Assembly (NCBI RefSeq): GCF_030316825.1
Contig: NZ_JASZYU010000001.1
Coordinates: forward strand, 2,294,001-2,358,000
Direction: 5' to 3'
DNA length: 64,000 nt
Source of the DNA: Variovorax fucosicus
GTDB lineage: Bacteria; Pseudomonadota; Gammaproteobacteria; Burkholderiales; Burkholderiaceae_C
The number at the start of each line of letters is the position of its first letter. The first letter of the stretch is position 1. A program made the position numbers and the translations under genes. Below, in pieces: positions 27,405-40,464 of this stretch. The notes beneath the pieces were generated by a model that was given only the letters and a program-made list of their open reading frames with translations, was not told the origin of the DNA and made no database searches.

Positions 27405-27522
27405 GGCGGGTTCCTTTCAGGGGTTGCTTGGTTTTTGAACGTGGCTTCACTTTCGTGCAATGCCTGCACACGGTCGATAACGTCGCAGGTCATGGTGCCG
27501 CGCCAGCCGCGAGAATCGCGTC

Positions 27523-28299
27523 ATGAAATCCAAGCTGCCGCTCCCCACACGCCGACGGATGTGCATGCGCCTCGTGCTCGCGGTGGCGGCGCCCGTCTGG
27601 GCTGTCAGCGGCTGGGCGCAGGCCCCGGCCGCCGGCCGGACCGAAGCCCTGTACGAGGGCGTGCTCGGCAGCAGCCTGATCGGCATGACGCTGGTGGTGC
27701 CCAAGGGCGCGGAAGGCCGCCTGGCCGGGCACTACTTCCACGGCAAGTTCCTGAAGGACATCCCGCTCACGGGCAGCTTCCAGGGTGGGCGGCTTACGTT
27801 GCGCGAAGCGGGCGGCGGCACCTTCACGCTGGAACTGGTGAGCAACGGCACCGGGGGCGGGAAACCGCTCGACTTCAGCAACAGCATCGGCCTCACGGGC
27901 GCCTGGACGCAAGGGGGCAAGCGCCTCGACGTGACGCTCGGGAACACCGCCAACCGGCCGGCGGGCGGCCGTCGCTATGAGCAGGTCACCAAGGAAACCG
28001 ACGAGGAGTTCGAAGCGCGTGTGCAGGGCTTCCATCGCGCGGTGCTGGCGGGCGACCGTGCCGGGGCTGCACGTTTCGTCGACTTTCCGTTGCACGTCAA
28101 CCAGGGTGGCAAGGGGCGCGAGATCGCATCGGCCGAGCAACTGGACGCCGCCTGGGATCAGGTCTTTACGCGGGCCTGCCTCAACGCGCTGAAGGAGGCG
28201 CTGCCGCATGACATGTTCGTCTCCAACGGACGGGCCATGATCGGCAACGGCGTGGCCTGGTTCAGCGCCAACGGTGCGGTGGCGATCAACGTACCCTGA
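27523..28299 (+). CDS. Exported protein of unknown function
   Basis: A 258-residue protein with an N-terminal signal: basic TRRRM followed by a hydrophobic stretch ending near VSGWAQA (about residue 33). The mature part has a beta-rich first half (YEGVLGSSLIGMTLVVPKG, GGRLTLREAGGGTF) and a helical second half with EEFEARVQGFHRAVLAGDRA. I do not recognise the family. It is encoded alone, convergent with uvrA, with nine bases between the ends. Confidence 0.75.
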   Translation: MKSKLPLPTRRRMCMRLVLAVAAPVWAVSGWAQAPAAGRTEALYEGVLGSSLIGMTLVVPKGAEGRLAGHYFHGKFLKDIPLTGSFQGGRLTLREAGGGTFTLELVSNGTGGGKPLDFSNSIGLTGAWTQGGKRLDVTLGNTANRPAGGRRYEQVTKETDEEFEARVQGFHRAVLAGDRAGAARFVDFPLHVNQGGKGREIASAEQLDAAWDQVFTRACLNALKEALPHDMFVSNGRAMIGNGVAWFSANGAVAINVP

Positions 28300-28308
28300 G
28301 CCGATGCG

Positions 28309-31338
<3,030 letters not shown>

Positions 31339-31375
31339 GGGGCAGTCCGTTCTGGGCAACCGAGCATGATAAGTC

Positions 31376-31392
31376 GCCCGGCGTTTCCGGGC
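31376..31392. promoter_or_regulatory. Inverted repeat between uvrA and ssb
   Basis: GCCCGG, five bases, then CCGGGC lies between the divergent uvrA and ssb starts. No LexA-type CTGT-N8-ACAG box is visible in this gap, so the usual SOS arrangement is not evident. Function of the repeat is open. Confidence 0.25.
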
Positions 31393-31444
31393 ACAATCTC
31401 CGGTTTCCTCCTCCTCTCTCACTCATTCATCAGGGGCAGTGCAT

Positions 31445-31972
31445 ATGGCATCGGTCAACAAGGTCATCGTCGTCGGCAACCTCGGGCGCGACCCGGAAAT
31501 GCGGACATTCCCGAGCGGCGACCAGGTCGCGAACGTGACCGTCGCCACCACAGACAAGTGGAAAGACAAGCAAAGCGGCGAGATGCGCGAAGCCACCGAG
31601 TGGCACCGCATCGTGTTCAACGGCCGCCTGGCCGAAATCGCCGGCCAGTACCTGCGCAAGGGCTCGCAGGTGTACGTCGAAGGCAGCCTGCGCACGCGCA
31701 AGTGGACCGACAAGGACGGCATCGAAAAATTCACCACCGAGATCCGCGCCGACCAGATGCAGATGCTCGGCAGCCGCCAGGGCGCGGGCGGCCCGTCGGG
31801 CGGCGGTGACGATGACGGCGGTTACTCGCAAGGCGGTGGTGGCGGCGGCGGTGGCGGCTACGCTCCGCGTGCGCCGGCCGCCGCACCGCGCGCACCGGCC
31901 CCTGCGCCGCGCCAGGCGCCCGCGAAGTCGTCCTCCGGCTTCGACGACATGGACGACGACATTCCGTTCTGA
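31445..31972 (+). CDS. ssb: Single-stranded DNA-binding protein
   Basis: A 175-residue SSB: N-terminal OB fold ([40 protein letters not shown]), a glycine-rich disordered linker, an Ala/Pro-rich stretch and the conserved acidic tip DDMDDDIPF that recruits partner proteins. The second ATG (31445) of two closely spaced ATGs is used because the protein proper begins there. It diverges from uvrA. Confidence 0.97.
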   Translation: MASVNKVIVVGNLGRDPEMRTFPSGDQVANVTVATTDKWKDKQSGEMREATEWHRIVFNGRLAEIAGQYLRKGSQVYVEGSLRTRKWTDKDGIEKFTTEIRADQMQMLGSRQGAGGPSGGGDDDGGYSQGGGGGGGGGYAPRAPAAAPRAPAPAPRQAPAKSSSGFDDMDDDIPF

Positions 31973-32025
31973 AGCAAGCGCTGCGGGCCGCGGGCCGGGC
32001 GGCGCGCGCGGCCAGCAATGGCCCT

Positions 32026-32042
32026 GCTGCCTTGCAGGCAGC
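32026..32042 (+). other. Small hairpin downstream of ssb
   Basis: GCTGCC, loop TTGCA, GGCAGC. It lies 54 bases after the ssb stop. No T-tract follows, so it is not a clear intrinsic terminator. Confidence 0.25.
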
Positions 32043-32091
32043 GGCTTCGGCCCAAGATACGCACCCTGTATCTGATGCCGGCGCCCGCTCG

Positions 32092-33098
<1,007 letters not shown>

Positions 33099-33102
<4 letters not shown>

Positions 33103-34211
33103 CCCAGGGCGCCGACGATCACACCGCCGCCGAGGCAGACTTCGCCGTCGTACACCACGGCCGACTGGCCCGGCGTCACGGCCCACTGCGCCGCGGGGAA
33201 GTCGAGGCGGATGCGACCTTCGTCGCCCGCGCCCAGCGCGCAGCCCGCATCGGCCTGCCGATAACGCGACTTGGCGCCGTAGTGGCCCGGTGCCGGCGCC
33301 GCGCCGGCGACCCAGCTCGTGTCGTCGGCCTCGAGCGCATGCGACAGCAGCCACGGGTGGTCGTGCCCCTGCACCACCCACAAGGTGTTCTTCTCGACGT
33401 CCTTGCGTGCCACGAACCAGGGCGAGTGGTCGCCGCCACCGCGCTGCGCGCCCTTTTCTTTCACGCCGCCGATGCCGAGGCCCTGGCGCTGGCCCAGCGT
33501 GTAGAAGCTCAGGCCCTGGTGCTCGCCGACGGTGCGGCCGCGTGCGTCCTTGATCGGGCCCGGCGCCTTGCTGATGTAGCGGTTGAGGAAGTCGCGGAAA
33601 GGCCGCTCGCCGATGAAGCAGATGCCGGTGGAGTCCTTCTTCTTCGCGTTGGGCAGGCCGATTTCGTCCGCGATGCGGCGCACCTCGGTCTTGTGCAGTT
33701 CGCCGACCGGGAACAGCGTCTTCGACAGCTGCGCCTGGTTCAGCCGGTGCAGGAAGTAGCTTTGATCCTTGGCGGGATCGAGGCCCTTGAGCAGCTCGTG
33801 CTGCTGCGTGGCTTCGTTGAAACGCACGCGTGCATAGTGGCCCGTGGCGATCTTCTCGGCGCCGAGCCGCATCGCATGGTCGAGGAAGGCCTTGAACTTG
33901 ATCTCGGCATTGCACAGCACGTCTGGGTTCGGCGTGCGGCCGGCCTGGTACTCGCGCAGGAACTCGGCGAACACGCGATCCCGGTAGTCGGCCGCGAAGT
34001 TGACATGCTCGATCTCGATGCCCAGCACATCGGCCACGCTGGCCGCGTCGATGAAGTCGATGTTCGACGAGCAGTACTCGCTGTCGTCGTCGTCTTCCCA
34101 GTTCTTCATGAAGATGCCGATCACCTCGTGGCCCTGCTGTTTCAGCAGGTGCGCCGTGACCGCGGAGTCGACCCCGCCACTCAGACCCACCACGATGCGC
34201 TGCTTTTTCAT
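33099..34211 (-). CDS. mnmA: tRNA-specific 2-thiouridylase
   Basis: A 370-residue enzyme that thiolates U34 of Lys, Glu and Gln tRNAs. The PP-loop SGGVDS is at residues 11-16. The two catalytic cysteines are Cys100 in [11 protein letters not shown] and Cys198 in [12 protein letters not shown]. The Asp in the DQSYFL segment also fits the family. The gene is separated from nudJ, its frequent neighbour in other proteobacteria, by an opposite-strand tctC gene. Confidence 0.96.
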
Positions 34212-34335
34212 GACCGGGCGATTGTCCCCGTCCGCGCAAAGCGGTGCCGGCATGCGGGAAATCACGGGGGCGCGCGGCGCGCGACGCCGGGTGCGGGCTC
34301 GGACAATGGCCGCCTTGATGCACGGAGACAACCCC

Positions 34336-35334
34336 ATGACGACGCGTTCGCCTTTCTCGTTCCAACGCCGCCGCGTTTGCCAGTCGCTGGCACTGCTCGC
34401 CACCGGGGGCGCGAGCGCCCTGCACGCGCAGGGCGCCTGGCCACAGAAACCGATCCGGCTGGTGGTGCCGTTTGCGCCCGGTGGTTCCAGCGAGGTGGTC
34501 GCGCGTTCCGTGGCGGGCGAGTTGACCAAGCAGCTCGGCCAGAGCGTGTTCGTCGAGAACAAGCCCGGCGGTGCCGGCGTCATCGCGATGCAGGAGGTGG
34601 CCAAGGCCGGCGCCGACGGCTACACGCTGATCCTCGGCCACGTCGGCACGCTGGCGGTCAACCCGTACATGCTGCCGAGCCAGCCCTACGACGTGAACAA
34701 GGACTTCATCCCGGTCACGCTGCTGGCCAAGGTGCCCAATGTGCTCGTGGTGCACCCGGACGTGCCGGCGAAGACTTTCAAGGAGTTCATCGCCTATGCC
34801 AAGGCCAATCCGGGCAAGGTCAACTACTCCTCGGCCGGCAACGGCAGCTCGGGCCACCTGAGCATGGAATACCTCAAGCTCACGGCCGGATTTTTCATGA
34901 CCCACATTCCCTACCGCGGCAGCGGCCCGCAGATGACCGACCTGCTGGCCGGCCGCGTGCAGGTGGCGATGAACGGGTTGCCGAGCGTGTCGGCCTTCAT
35001 CAAGAGCGGCAAGCTGCGCGCGCTGGCGGTTGGTTCGGCACAGTGCATCGCGGCGCTGCCGGACGTGCCGACCATCGCCGAGAGCGGCTACAAGGGCTTC
35101 GAAACCTCGCAGTGGTACGGCCTGCTCGCGCCGGCCGGCACGCCCGCGCCGGTGGTGAAGCGGCTGCAGGAAGAAAGCCTCAAGGCACTGCGCACCGGCC
35201 CGGTCACCGAACGCTTTGCGCACGACTCGGCCGTGGGGGTTGGCGACACACCGGAGCAGTTCGCCGCGTTCATCACCGCGCAGCAGAAGGTGTGGAAAGA
35301 CATCGTCGCGAAGGCCGGCATCAAGCCGGATTGA
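34336..35334 (+). CDS. TctC/Bug-family periplasmic solute-binding protein
   Basis: A 332-residue protein with a signal peptide (arginine-rich [12 protein letters not shown], cleavage near ALHAQG) and the Bug/TctC fold: [23 protein letters not shown] and [13 protein letters not shown] at the N-terminus, [18 protein letters not shown] in the middle. Such proteins are very numerous in Burkholderiales and bind carboxylates and other small acids for tripartite transporters; no TctA/TctB genes are adjacent. GGAG lies eight bases before the ATG. It sits between mnmA and nudJ on the opposite strand and overlaps nudJ by 14 bases at the 3' end. Confidence 0.9.
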   Translation: MTTRSPFSFQRRRVCQSLALLATGGASALHAQGAWPQKPIRLVVPFAPGGSSEVVARSVAGELTKQLGQSVFVENKPGGAGVIAMQEVAKAGADGYTLILGHVGTLAVNPYMLPSQPYDVNKDFIPVTLLAKVPNVLVVHPDVPAKTFKEFIAYAKANPGKVNYSSAGNGSSGHLSMEYLKLTAGFFMTHIPYRGSGPQMTDLLAGRVQVAMNGLPSVSAFIKSGKLRALAVGSAQCIAALPDVPTIAESGYKGFETSQWYGLLAPAGTPAPVVKRLQEESLKALRTGPVTERFAHDSAVGVGDTPEQFAAFITAQQKVWKDIVAKAGIKPD

Positions 35335-35827
35335 CCACCGACGGATCGGTGTGGATCAGGTCGAGCGGGTAGCGCCGGCCGGCCAGGTAGTCTTCGATGC
35401 ATTGCAGCAGCAAGGGGCTGCGATGCCGCTCGGTGCTGGCGCGGATTTCGTCGGCGGTGAGCCACAACGTGCGCACGATGCCGGTGTCGAGTTCGCGGCC
35501 GGCCTCGAACATGCCGAGTTCGCCGGCAAATGCAAAGCGCAGGTACGTCACGTCCTCATCGTCCGCCTGCTTCTGGAACCGTGCCATGTAGATGCCGACC
35601 AGCGTAGTGGGCGTGAAGTGATGGGCGGTTTCTTCGAGCGCCTCGCGCGCGCAGCCCTCGGCGGGAGATTCGCCCGGATCCAGGTGGCCGGCCGGCGTGT
35701 TGAGCTTGAGGCCGCCGGCGGTGTGCTCCTCGACCAGCAGGAAGCGCCCGTCCTGCTCGATCACTGCCGCGACCGTGACGTTCGGCTTCCAGCGCAGGGC
35801 GGCGGGCGCGCCTTCGGGCTTGTGCAT
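35321..35827 (-). CDS. nudJ: NudJ-type Nudix hydrolase
   Basis: A 168-residue Nudix protein similar to E. coli NudJ (HMP-PP/thiamin-PP phosphatase type): start KPNVTVAAVIEQDGRFLLVEE, and a Nudix box from GHLDPGESPAEGCAREALEE with the glutamates in place; the final Gly is Ala. In E. coli nudJ is directly next to mnmA. The DUF4019 gene lies five bases upstream of the start on the same strand. Confidence 0.88.
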   Translation of the reverse strand: MHKPEGAPAALRWKPNVTVAAVIEQDGRFLLVEEHTAGGLKLNTPAGHLDPGESPAEGCAREALEETAHHFTPTTLVGIYMARFQKQADDEDVTYLRFAFAGELGMFEAGRELDTGIVRTLWLTADEIRASTERHRSPLLLQCIEDYLAGRRYPLDLIHTDPSVVNPA

Positions 35828-35832
35828 GGCTG

Positions 35833-36276
35833 CTAGCGAAGGACGTAGCCGCTGAAGCGCCAGATCCCGTCGCGGTCCATGTGAAAACTGACCAGCTCGC
35901 GCATCGAGGCCCGATTCGCCGCCGTGTTGGTGAAGCGGGTTTCATACTCCACGCTCACATACTGGCCCGCCAGGTCGGCATCGCTGTCGGCCACCACCTG
36001 GCGGTTGATGGCAACCCAGGTGCGCTGCAGCGGCGCGCCGAGCGGGCCGCGCAGCTTCGAGATCTGGGCCATGAAGTCGGCGCGGGCCACGCGCTTCCTG
36101 GCGGCCGGCGCAGCGCCATCCCATAGCTCGCCGGTCTTGGCCTGGTCGACGAGCTGGATCACCTGCAGGCCGCCGCGCACCATGTCGCTGGCCTCCACGT
36201 CCTGGGCCGTGGCACTGCCGAGCCAGCCGGCCAGCAGCGTCAGGCCGAACAGCAGCTTGATCGTCGTTCGCTTCAT
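35833..36276 (-). CDS. DUF4019-family exported protein
   Basis: A 147-residue protein with a Sec signal peptide (LLFGLTLLAGWLGSATA, cleavage after about residue 24). The mature part follows the DUF4019 pattern: LWDGAAPAARKRVARADF, LRGPLGAPLQRTW and the terminal FHMDRDGIWRFSGYVL. Function is unknown. It is on the same strand as nudJ (five bases away) and as the response-regulator gene upstream (110 bases). Confidence 0.8.
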   Translation of the reverse strand: MKRTTIKLLFGLTLLAGWLGSATAQDVEASDMVRGGLQVIQLVDQAKTGELWDGAAPAARKRVARADFMAQISKLRGPLGAPLQRTWVAINRQVVADSDADLAGQYVSVEYETRFTNTAANRASMRELVSFHMDRDGIWRFSGYVLR

Positions 36277-36386
36277 TCTTGTCGTTCCTTGTCGTCGTCG
36301 CGCATCGCCGGTGTCACCGTGCAAGCGGCATTCTCCACGCTGTCGATCCCGGTCGTGGCGCCATGGCATTGCGCCACGGCGCGTGG

Positions 36387-37118
36387 TCATGCTTCGGCGC
36401 TGAGAGCAGGCGGGGAAGAGGGGGCGAACGACTCGCCGTCCATGGCTTCGAGCCGGTAGCCCAGGCCGTAGACCGCCGACAGCAGAAAGCCGTTGGCCGG
36501 CCGCAGGTCGAGCTTGGTGCGCAGTCTTGAAATGTGGGTGTCGAGCGAGCGCGAGGGCGCGTCGGGCGCGGCGCCCCACACCGCTTCGCGCAGGTGTTCG
36601 CGCGACAGCAGCCGCCCCATGTTCTGGAACAGGAACAGCGCAAGTTCGTACTCGCGGTGCTTGAGCTCGATCGGCACGCCGTTGACCTGGAGCGCGCGCG
36701 CACGCTGCATGAAGTGGTAGGGCCCGAACGAGACCTCCGCCTCGTGCTGGCGCGGATAGGCGCGGCGCAGCAGGGCGCGTACCCGGGCCTGGAGTTCGCC
36801 CACGCGGATCGGTTTGACCATGAAGTCGTCGGCGCCGGCCGCCAGGCCTTCGATCATGTCGGCCTCTTCTCGGCGCGCCGTCACGAACAGGATGGGGATG
36901 CTGCTCGCAAGATCCTGGCGGATCCACTGAACCACCGCAGGCCCGGAAACGTCGGGAAGGTTCCAGTCAAGAACGAGCAGATCGAAGCTTTGCTGGCGCA
37001 GGTCGCGCAGCAACGTCTTCCCTTCGGTGTAGCAGTGGCATTCGTGGCCAATGCCTTCCATCGTGTGCTCGATCAGCTCGAGCTGGTACGGTTCGTCATC
37101 AAGCGCTGCGATTCGCAT
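36387..37118 (-). CDS. OmpR-family response regulator
   Basis: A 243-residue two-domain regulator. The receiver has acidic pocket DDEP near residue 8, phospho-acceptor Asp51 in LVLDWNLPDVSG and Lys102 in FMVKPI. The C-terminal winged helix shows ELKHREYELALFLFQNMGRL and SLDTHISRLRTKL. No histidine kinase gene is adjacent, so the partner is encoded elsewhere. Targets are unknown; the following DUF4019 gene is a candidate by proximity only. Confidence 0.93.
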   Translation of the reverse strand: MRIAALDDEPYQLELIEHTMEGIGHECHCYTEGKTLLRDLRQQSFDLLVLDWNLPDVSGPAVVQWIRQDLASSIPILFVTARREEADMIEGLAAGADDFMVKPIRVGELQARVRALLRRAYPRQHEAEVSFGPYHFMQRARALQVNGVPIELKHREYELALFLFQNMGRLLSREHLREAVWGAAPDAPSRSLDTHISRLRTKLDLRPANGFLLSAVYGLGYRLEAMDGESFAPSSPPALSAEA

Positions 37119-37452
37119 TCCATTCCCCTGACTTTTTTTAGTGCCCGTGAGTCTAGGTCGGGTGGGTGCCTGCAAGCCAGCGTGCGGCGGGCATCAACTG
37201 TCAACTACTGCACGAAGTTGCGCATCGAGTACCGACGGAAGGTATTTACTTTCCTGGAAGGGGCGTCATGGCGGGCCGCTGCGATTACGGCTATTTGCTA
37301 CGAAGTTGATAGCGGCTCAGGTAGATTCGGCGGGTGTTGCAACCTGAAATTGCCGTTGAGCGAATGGGACAGTGCGCGCTGGACGTCTTCGGGTAAGCTC
37401 GGCGCAAATTTCAATGCGGCCCCGACGCCGCTCCCGCCCTGAGGAGATATCT
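37119..37452. other. 334-base gene-free region between response regulator and pntAA
   Basis: This gap holds the promoters of the divergent response-regulator and pntAA genes. I see no convincing open reading frame on either strand. An AT-richer stretch (about 37190-37320) contains an inverted repeat at 37290-37313. GAGGAG at 37441 is the pntAA ribosome binding site. No clear sigma-70 pair can be assigned. Confidence 0.5.
37290..37313. repeat. Short inverted repeat upstream of pntAA
   Basis: GCTAT, fourteen bases, then ATAGC, in an AT-richer stretch 140 bases before pntAA. It may be a regulator site or the remnant of a GCTAT/ATAGC-bounded intergenic element of the kind common in Comamonadaceae; the latter is recalled, not checked. 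Confidence 0.25.
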
Positions 37453-38583
37453 ATGCTGATAGGCGTGCCCGCCGAGACGACGGCTGGCGAAACCCGAGTG
37501 GCGCTTACGCCCGAGACGGCCAAGAAACTCGTGGCGCAGGGCCACACGGTGCGTGTGCAGGCGGGCGCCGGCGTTGCCGCCAGCGTCACCGACGCGGCGT
37601 ACCAGGCAGCCGGCGCGGAGATCACCGACATCGACGGGGCTTTCGCGGCCGATATCGTGCTCAAGGTGCGAACCCCCGACGAGGCCGAGGCCGCCCGCAT
37701 GAAACCGGGCACCGTGGTCGTCGGCATGCTCAACCCCTTCGATGCGGCCGGACTGCAGCGCCTGGCCACGGCCGGACTCACCAGCTTTGCACTCGAAGCC
37801 GCGCCGCGCACCACGCGCGCCCAGAGCATGGACGTCCTCTCATCGCAGGCCAACATCGCCGGCTACAAGGCCGTGATGATGGCGGCCGACAAATACCAGC
37901 GCTTCTTCCCGATGCTGATGACCGCCGCCGGCACCGTGAAGGCGGCGCGCGTGGTGATCCTGGGCGTCGGCGTGGCCGGCCTGCAGGCCATCGCCACGGC
38001 AAAGCGCCTGGGCGCGGTGATCGAGGCATCGGACGTGCGCCCGAGCGTGAAGGAGCAGATCGAGTCGCTCGGCGGCAAGTTCATCGAGGTCTCCTACGAC
38101 ACCGATGAAGAAAAAGAAGCCGCCGTGGGCGTCGGCGGCTATGCCAAGCCGATGCCGGCCAGCTGGCTCGCGCGCCAGCAGGTCGAAGTCGCCAAGCGCG
38201 TCGCGCTGGCCGACATCGTCATCAGCACGGCCCTGATTCCGGGGCGCGCGGCACCGACGCTCATCACTGAAGACATGGTCAAGTCGATGAAGCCGGGCTC
38301 GGTGATCGTCGACATCGCAGCCGGCAAGGGCGCCGACGGCATCGGGGGCAACTGTCCGCTGTCGGAAGCCGACAAGACGGTGGTCAAGCACGGCGTGACC
38401 ATCGTGGGCGAGACCAATCTCGCGGCGCTGGTAGCGGCCGACGCGTCGGCGCTGTATGCGCGCAACGTGCTCGACTTCCTGAAGCTGATCGTCACGAAGG
38501 AGAGCGGCCTGAAGATCGATCTTGAGGACGACATCGTGGCCGCGTGCCGCATGACGCAAGACGGCCAAATCACAAGGAAGTAA
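37453..38583 (+). CDS. pntAA: NAD(P) transhydrogenase alpha subunit, domain I
   Basis: A 376-residue soluble NAD(H)-binding subunit: GVPAETTAGETRVALTPET at the N-terminus, RAQSMDVLSSQANIAGYKA, and the Rossmann loop VVILGVGVAGLQAIATAKRLG. This is the split form, with the membrane part encoded separately. The ribosome site GAGGAG lies seven bases before the ATG. With pntAB and pntB it couples hydride transfer between NADH and NADP+ to the proton gradient. Confidence 0.96.
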   Translation: MLIGVPAETTAGETRVALTPETAKKLVAQGHTVRVQAGAGVAASVTDAAYQAAGAEITDIDGAFAADIVLKVRTPDEAEAARMKPGTVVVGMLNPFDAAGLQRLATAGLTSFALEAAPRTTRAQSMDVLSSQANIAGYKAVMMAADKYQRFFPMLMTAAGTVKAARVVILGVGVAGLQAIATAKRLGAVIEASDVRPSVKEQIESLGGKFIEVSYDTDEEKEAAVGVGGYAKPMPASWLARQQVEVAKRVALADIVISTALIPGRAAPTLITEDMVKSMKPGSVIVDIAAGKGADGIGGNCPLSEADKTVVKHGVTIVGETNLAALVAADASALYARNVLDFLKLIVTKESGLKIDLEDDIVAACRMTQDGQITRK

Positions 38584-38586
38584 GCC

Positions 38587-38913
38587 ATGGATCCCGTTTC
38601 CCACACCGTCATCAACCTGATCATCTTCGTGCTGGCCATCTACGTCGGCTACCACGTGGTCTGGACCGTCACCCCCGCACTGCACACGCCGCTGATGGCG
38701 GTGACCAACGCGATCTCGGCGATCGTGATCGTCGGCGCCATGCTCGCCGCCGCCCTGACCGAAACCACGCTCGGCAAGACCATGGGCGTGCTGGCCGTGG
38801 CGCTCGCAGCGGTCAACGTATTCGGCGGTTTCCTCGTCACGCGGCGCATGCTCGAGATGTTCAGGAAGAAGGAAAAGAAGGTCGCTCCCAAGGCTGAAGG
38901 AGCCGCCCCATGA
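38587..38913 (+). CDS. pntAB: NAD(P) transhydrogenase alpha subunit, membrane domain
   Basis: A 108-residue membrane protein with three or four helices (FVLAIYVGYHVVW, AISAIVIVGAMLAAAL, MGVLAVALAAVNVFGGFLV) and a basic C-terminus after MLEMFRKK. This matches the small alpha-2 subunit. It starts three bases after pntAA and overlaps pntB by four bases. Confidence 0.94.
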   Translation: MDPVSHTVINLIIFVLAIYVGYHVVWTVTPALHTPLMAVTNAISAIVIVGAMLAAALTETTLGKTMGVLAVALAAVNVFGGFLVTRRMLEMFRKKEKKVAPKAEGAAP

Positions 38914-40397
38914 GCATGAACGTTGTCACGCTGCTGTATCTGGTGGCGTCGGTTTGCTTCATCCAGGCCTTGAAGGGCCTGTCGCATCCAACCACCTCGA
39001 TCCGCGGCAACCTGTTCGGCATGATCGGCATGGCCATCGCCGTGGCGACCACGGCCGCGCTGATCGTGCAGCTGTCGGGCGGCAAGGCGCTCGGCATGGG
39101 CTGGGTGCTGTTCGGCCTGCTGGTCGGCGGCACCGCGGGCTCGATCATGGCCAAGCGCGTCGAGATGACCAAGATGCCCGAGCTGGTCGCGTTCATGCAC
39201 AGCATGATCGGCCTGGCGGCGGTGTTCATCGGGGTCGCGGCGGTGGCCGAACCCTGGGCCTTCGGGATCGTGCCGGCGCCCGTGGCGGCCGTGCTCGGCG
39301 CCACCTCGACGGCGGGCTCGATGCTGGTCGAAGGCTTCGTGCGCGAGCCAATCCCCTACGGCAACCGGCTCGAGCTGTTCCTCGGTGCGGCCATCGGCGC
39401 CATCACCTTCAGCGGTTCGGTCATCGCGTTCGGCAAGCTCTCGGGCAAGTACAAGTTCCGCCTGTTCCAGGGCGCGCCCGTGCAGTTCAAGGGCCAGCAC
39501 ATGCTCAACCTGGTGCTCGGGCTGCTGACCATCGGCCTCGGGCTGGTGTTCGTCGCGACCGAGAGCTGGACCGCGTTCTTCGCGATGCTCGCGTTGTCGT
39601 TCGTGATGGGCGTGCTGATCATCATCCCGATCGGCGGCGCCGACATGCCGGTGGTGGTGTCGATGCTCAACAGCTATTCGGGCTGGGCGGCGGCGGGCAT
39701 CGGCTTCAGCCTGAACAACGCGATGCTGATCATCGCCGGCTCGCTGGTGGGCAGCTCGGGCGCGATCCTCTCCTACATCATGTGCAAGGCGATGAACCGC
39801 TCGTTCTTCAACGTGATCCTGGGCGGCTTCGGCGGCGAGGCGACCACCGCGGCCGCCGGTTCCGGCGAGCAGCGGCCGGTCAAGAGCGGCAGCGCCGACG
39901 ACGCGGCCTACATGCTGAGCAACGCCGAGACCGTGATCATCGTGCCCGGCTACGGCCTGGCGGTGGCGCGCGCCCAGCACGCGGTGAACGAACTGGCCGA
40001 GAAGCTCACGCACAAGGGCGTGATCGTGAAGTACGCGATCCACCCGGTGGCCGGGCGCATGCCGGGTCACATGAACGTGCTGCTGGCCGAGGCCGAGGTG
40101 CCCTACGACCAGGTGTTCGAGATGGAAGACATCAACGGCGAGTTCGCGCAGGCCGACGTGGCCATCATCCTGGGCGCCAACGACGTGGTGAATCCGGCGG
40201 CGCTGACCAAGGGCAGCGCCATCTACGGCATGCCGATCCTGGAGGCCTACAAGGCCAAGACCGTGATCGTGAACAAGCGCAGCATGGCGGCAGGCTACGC
40301 CGGCCTGGACAACGAACTGTTCTACATGGACAAGACCATGATGGTGTTCGGCGACGCCAAGAAGGTGGTCGAGGACATGGGCAAGGCGATCGAGTAG
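38910..40397 (+). CDS. pntB: NAD(P) transhydrogenase beta subunit
   Basis: A 495-residue protein with about nine membrane helices followed by the NADP(H)-binding domain III: VIIVPGYGLAVARAQHAV, HPVAGRMPGHMNVLLAEA and GANDVVNPAA are all conserved. It completes the proton-translocating transhydrogenase. A strong hairpin with a T-tract follows 11 bases after the stop. Confidence 0.96.
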   Translation: MSMNVVTLLYLVASVCFIQALKGLSHPTTSIRGNLFGMIGMAIAVATTAALIVQLSGGKALGMGWVLFGLLVGGTAGSIMAKRVEMTKMPELVAFMHSMIGLAAVFIGVAAVAEPWAFGIVPAPVAAVLGATSTAGSMLVEGFVREPIPYGNRLELFLGAAIGAITFSGSVIAFGKLSGKYKFRLFQGAPVQFKGQHMLNLVLGLLTIGLGLVFVATESWTAFFAMLALSFVMGVLIIIPIGGADMPVVVSMLNSYSGWAAAGIGFSLNNAMLIIAGSLVGSSGAILSYIMCKAMNRSFFNVILGGFGGEATTAAAGSGEQRPVKSGSADDAAYMLSNAETVIIVPGYGLAVARAQHAVNELAEKLTHKGVIVKYAIHPVAGRMPGHMNVLLAEAEVPYDQVFEMEDINGEFAQADVAIILGANDVVNPAALTKGSAIYGMPILEAYKAKTVIVNKRSMAAGYAGLDNELFYMDKTMMVFGDAKKVVEDMGKAIE

Positions 40398-40407
40398 CCG
40401 GCCCCGC

Positions 40408-40444
40408 TGCCTGCGCGTGCCCGTTGGGCGCCGCAGGCATTTTT
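40408..40444 (+). terminator. Rho-independent terminator after the pnt operon
   Basis: Stem TGCCTGCG (40408-40415) pairs with CGCAGGCA (40432-40439), with an inner GCCC-gtt-GGGC helix, followed directly by TTTTT. This should end the pntAA-pntAB-pntB transcript and insulate fadD. Confidence 0.85.
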
Positions 40445-40464
40445 CACAGATGGAGACGAAGAAC

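Noticed and set aside
31339..31444. LexA/SOS box between uvrA and ssb
   Set aside because: No CTGT-N8-ACAG-like sequence is present in the gap.
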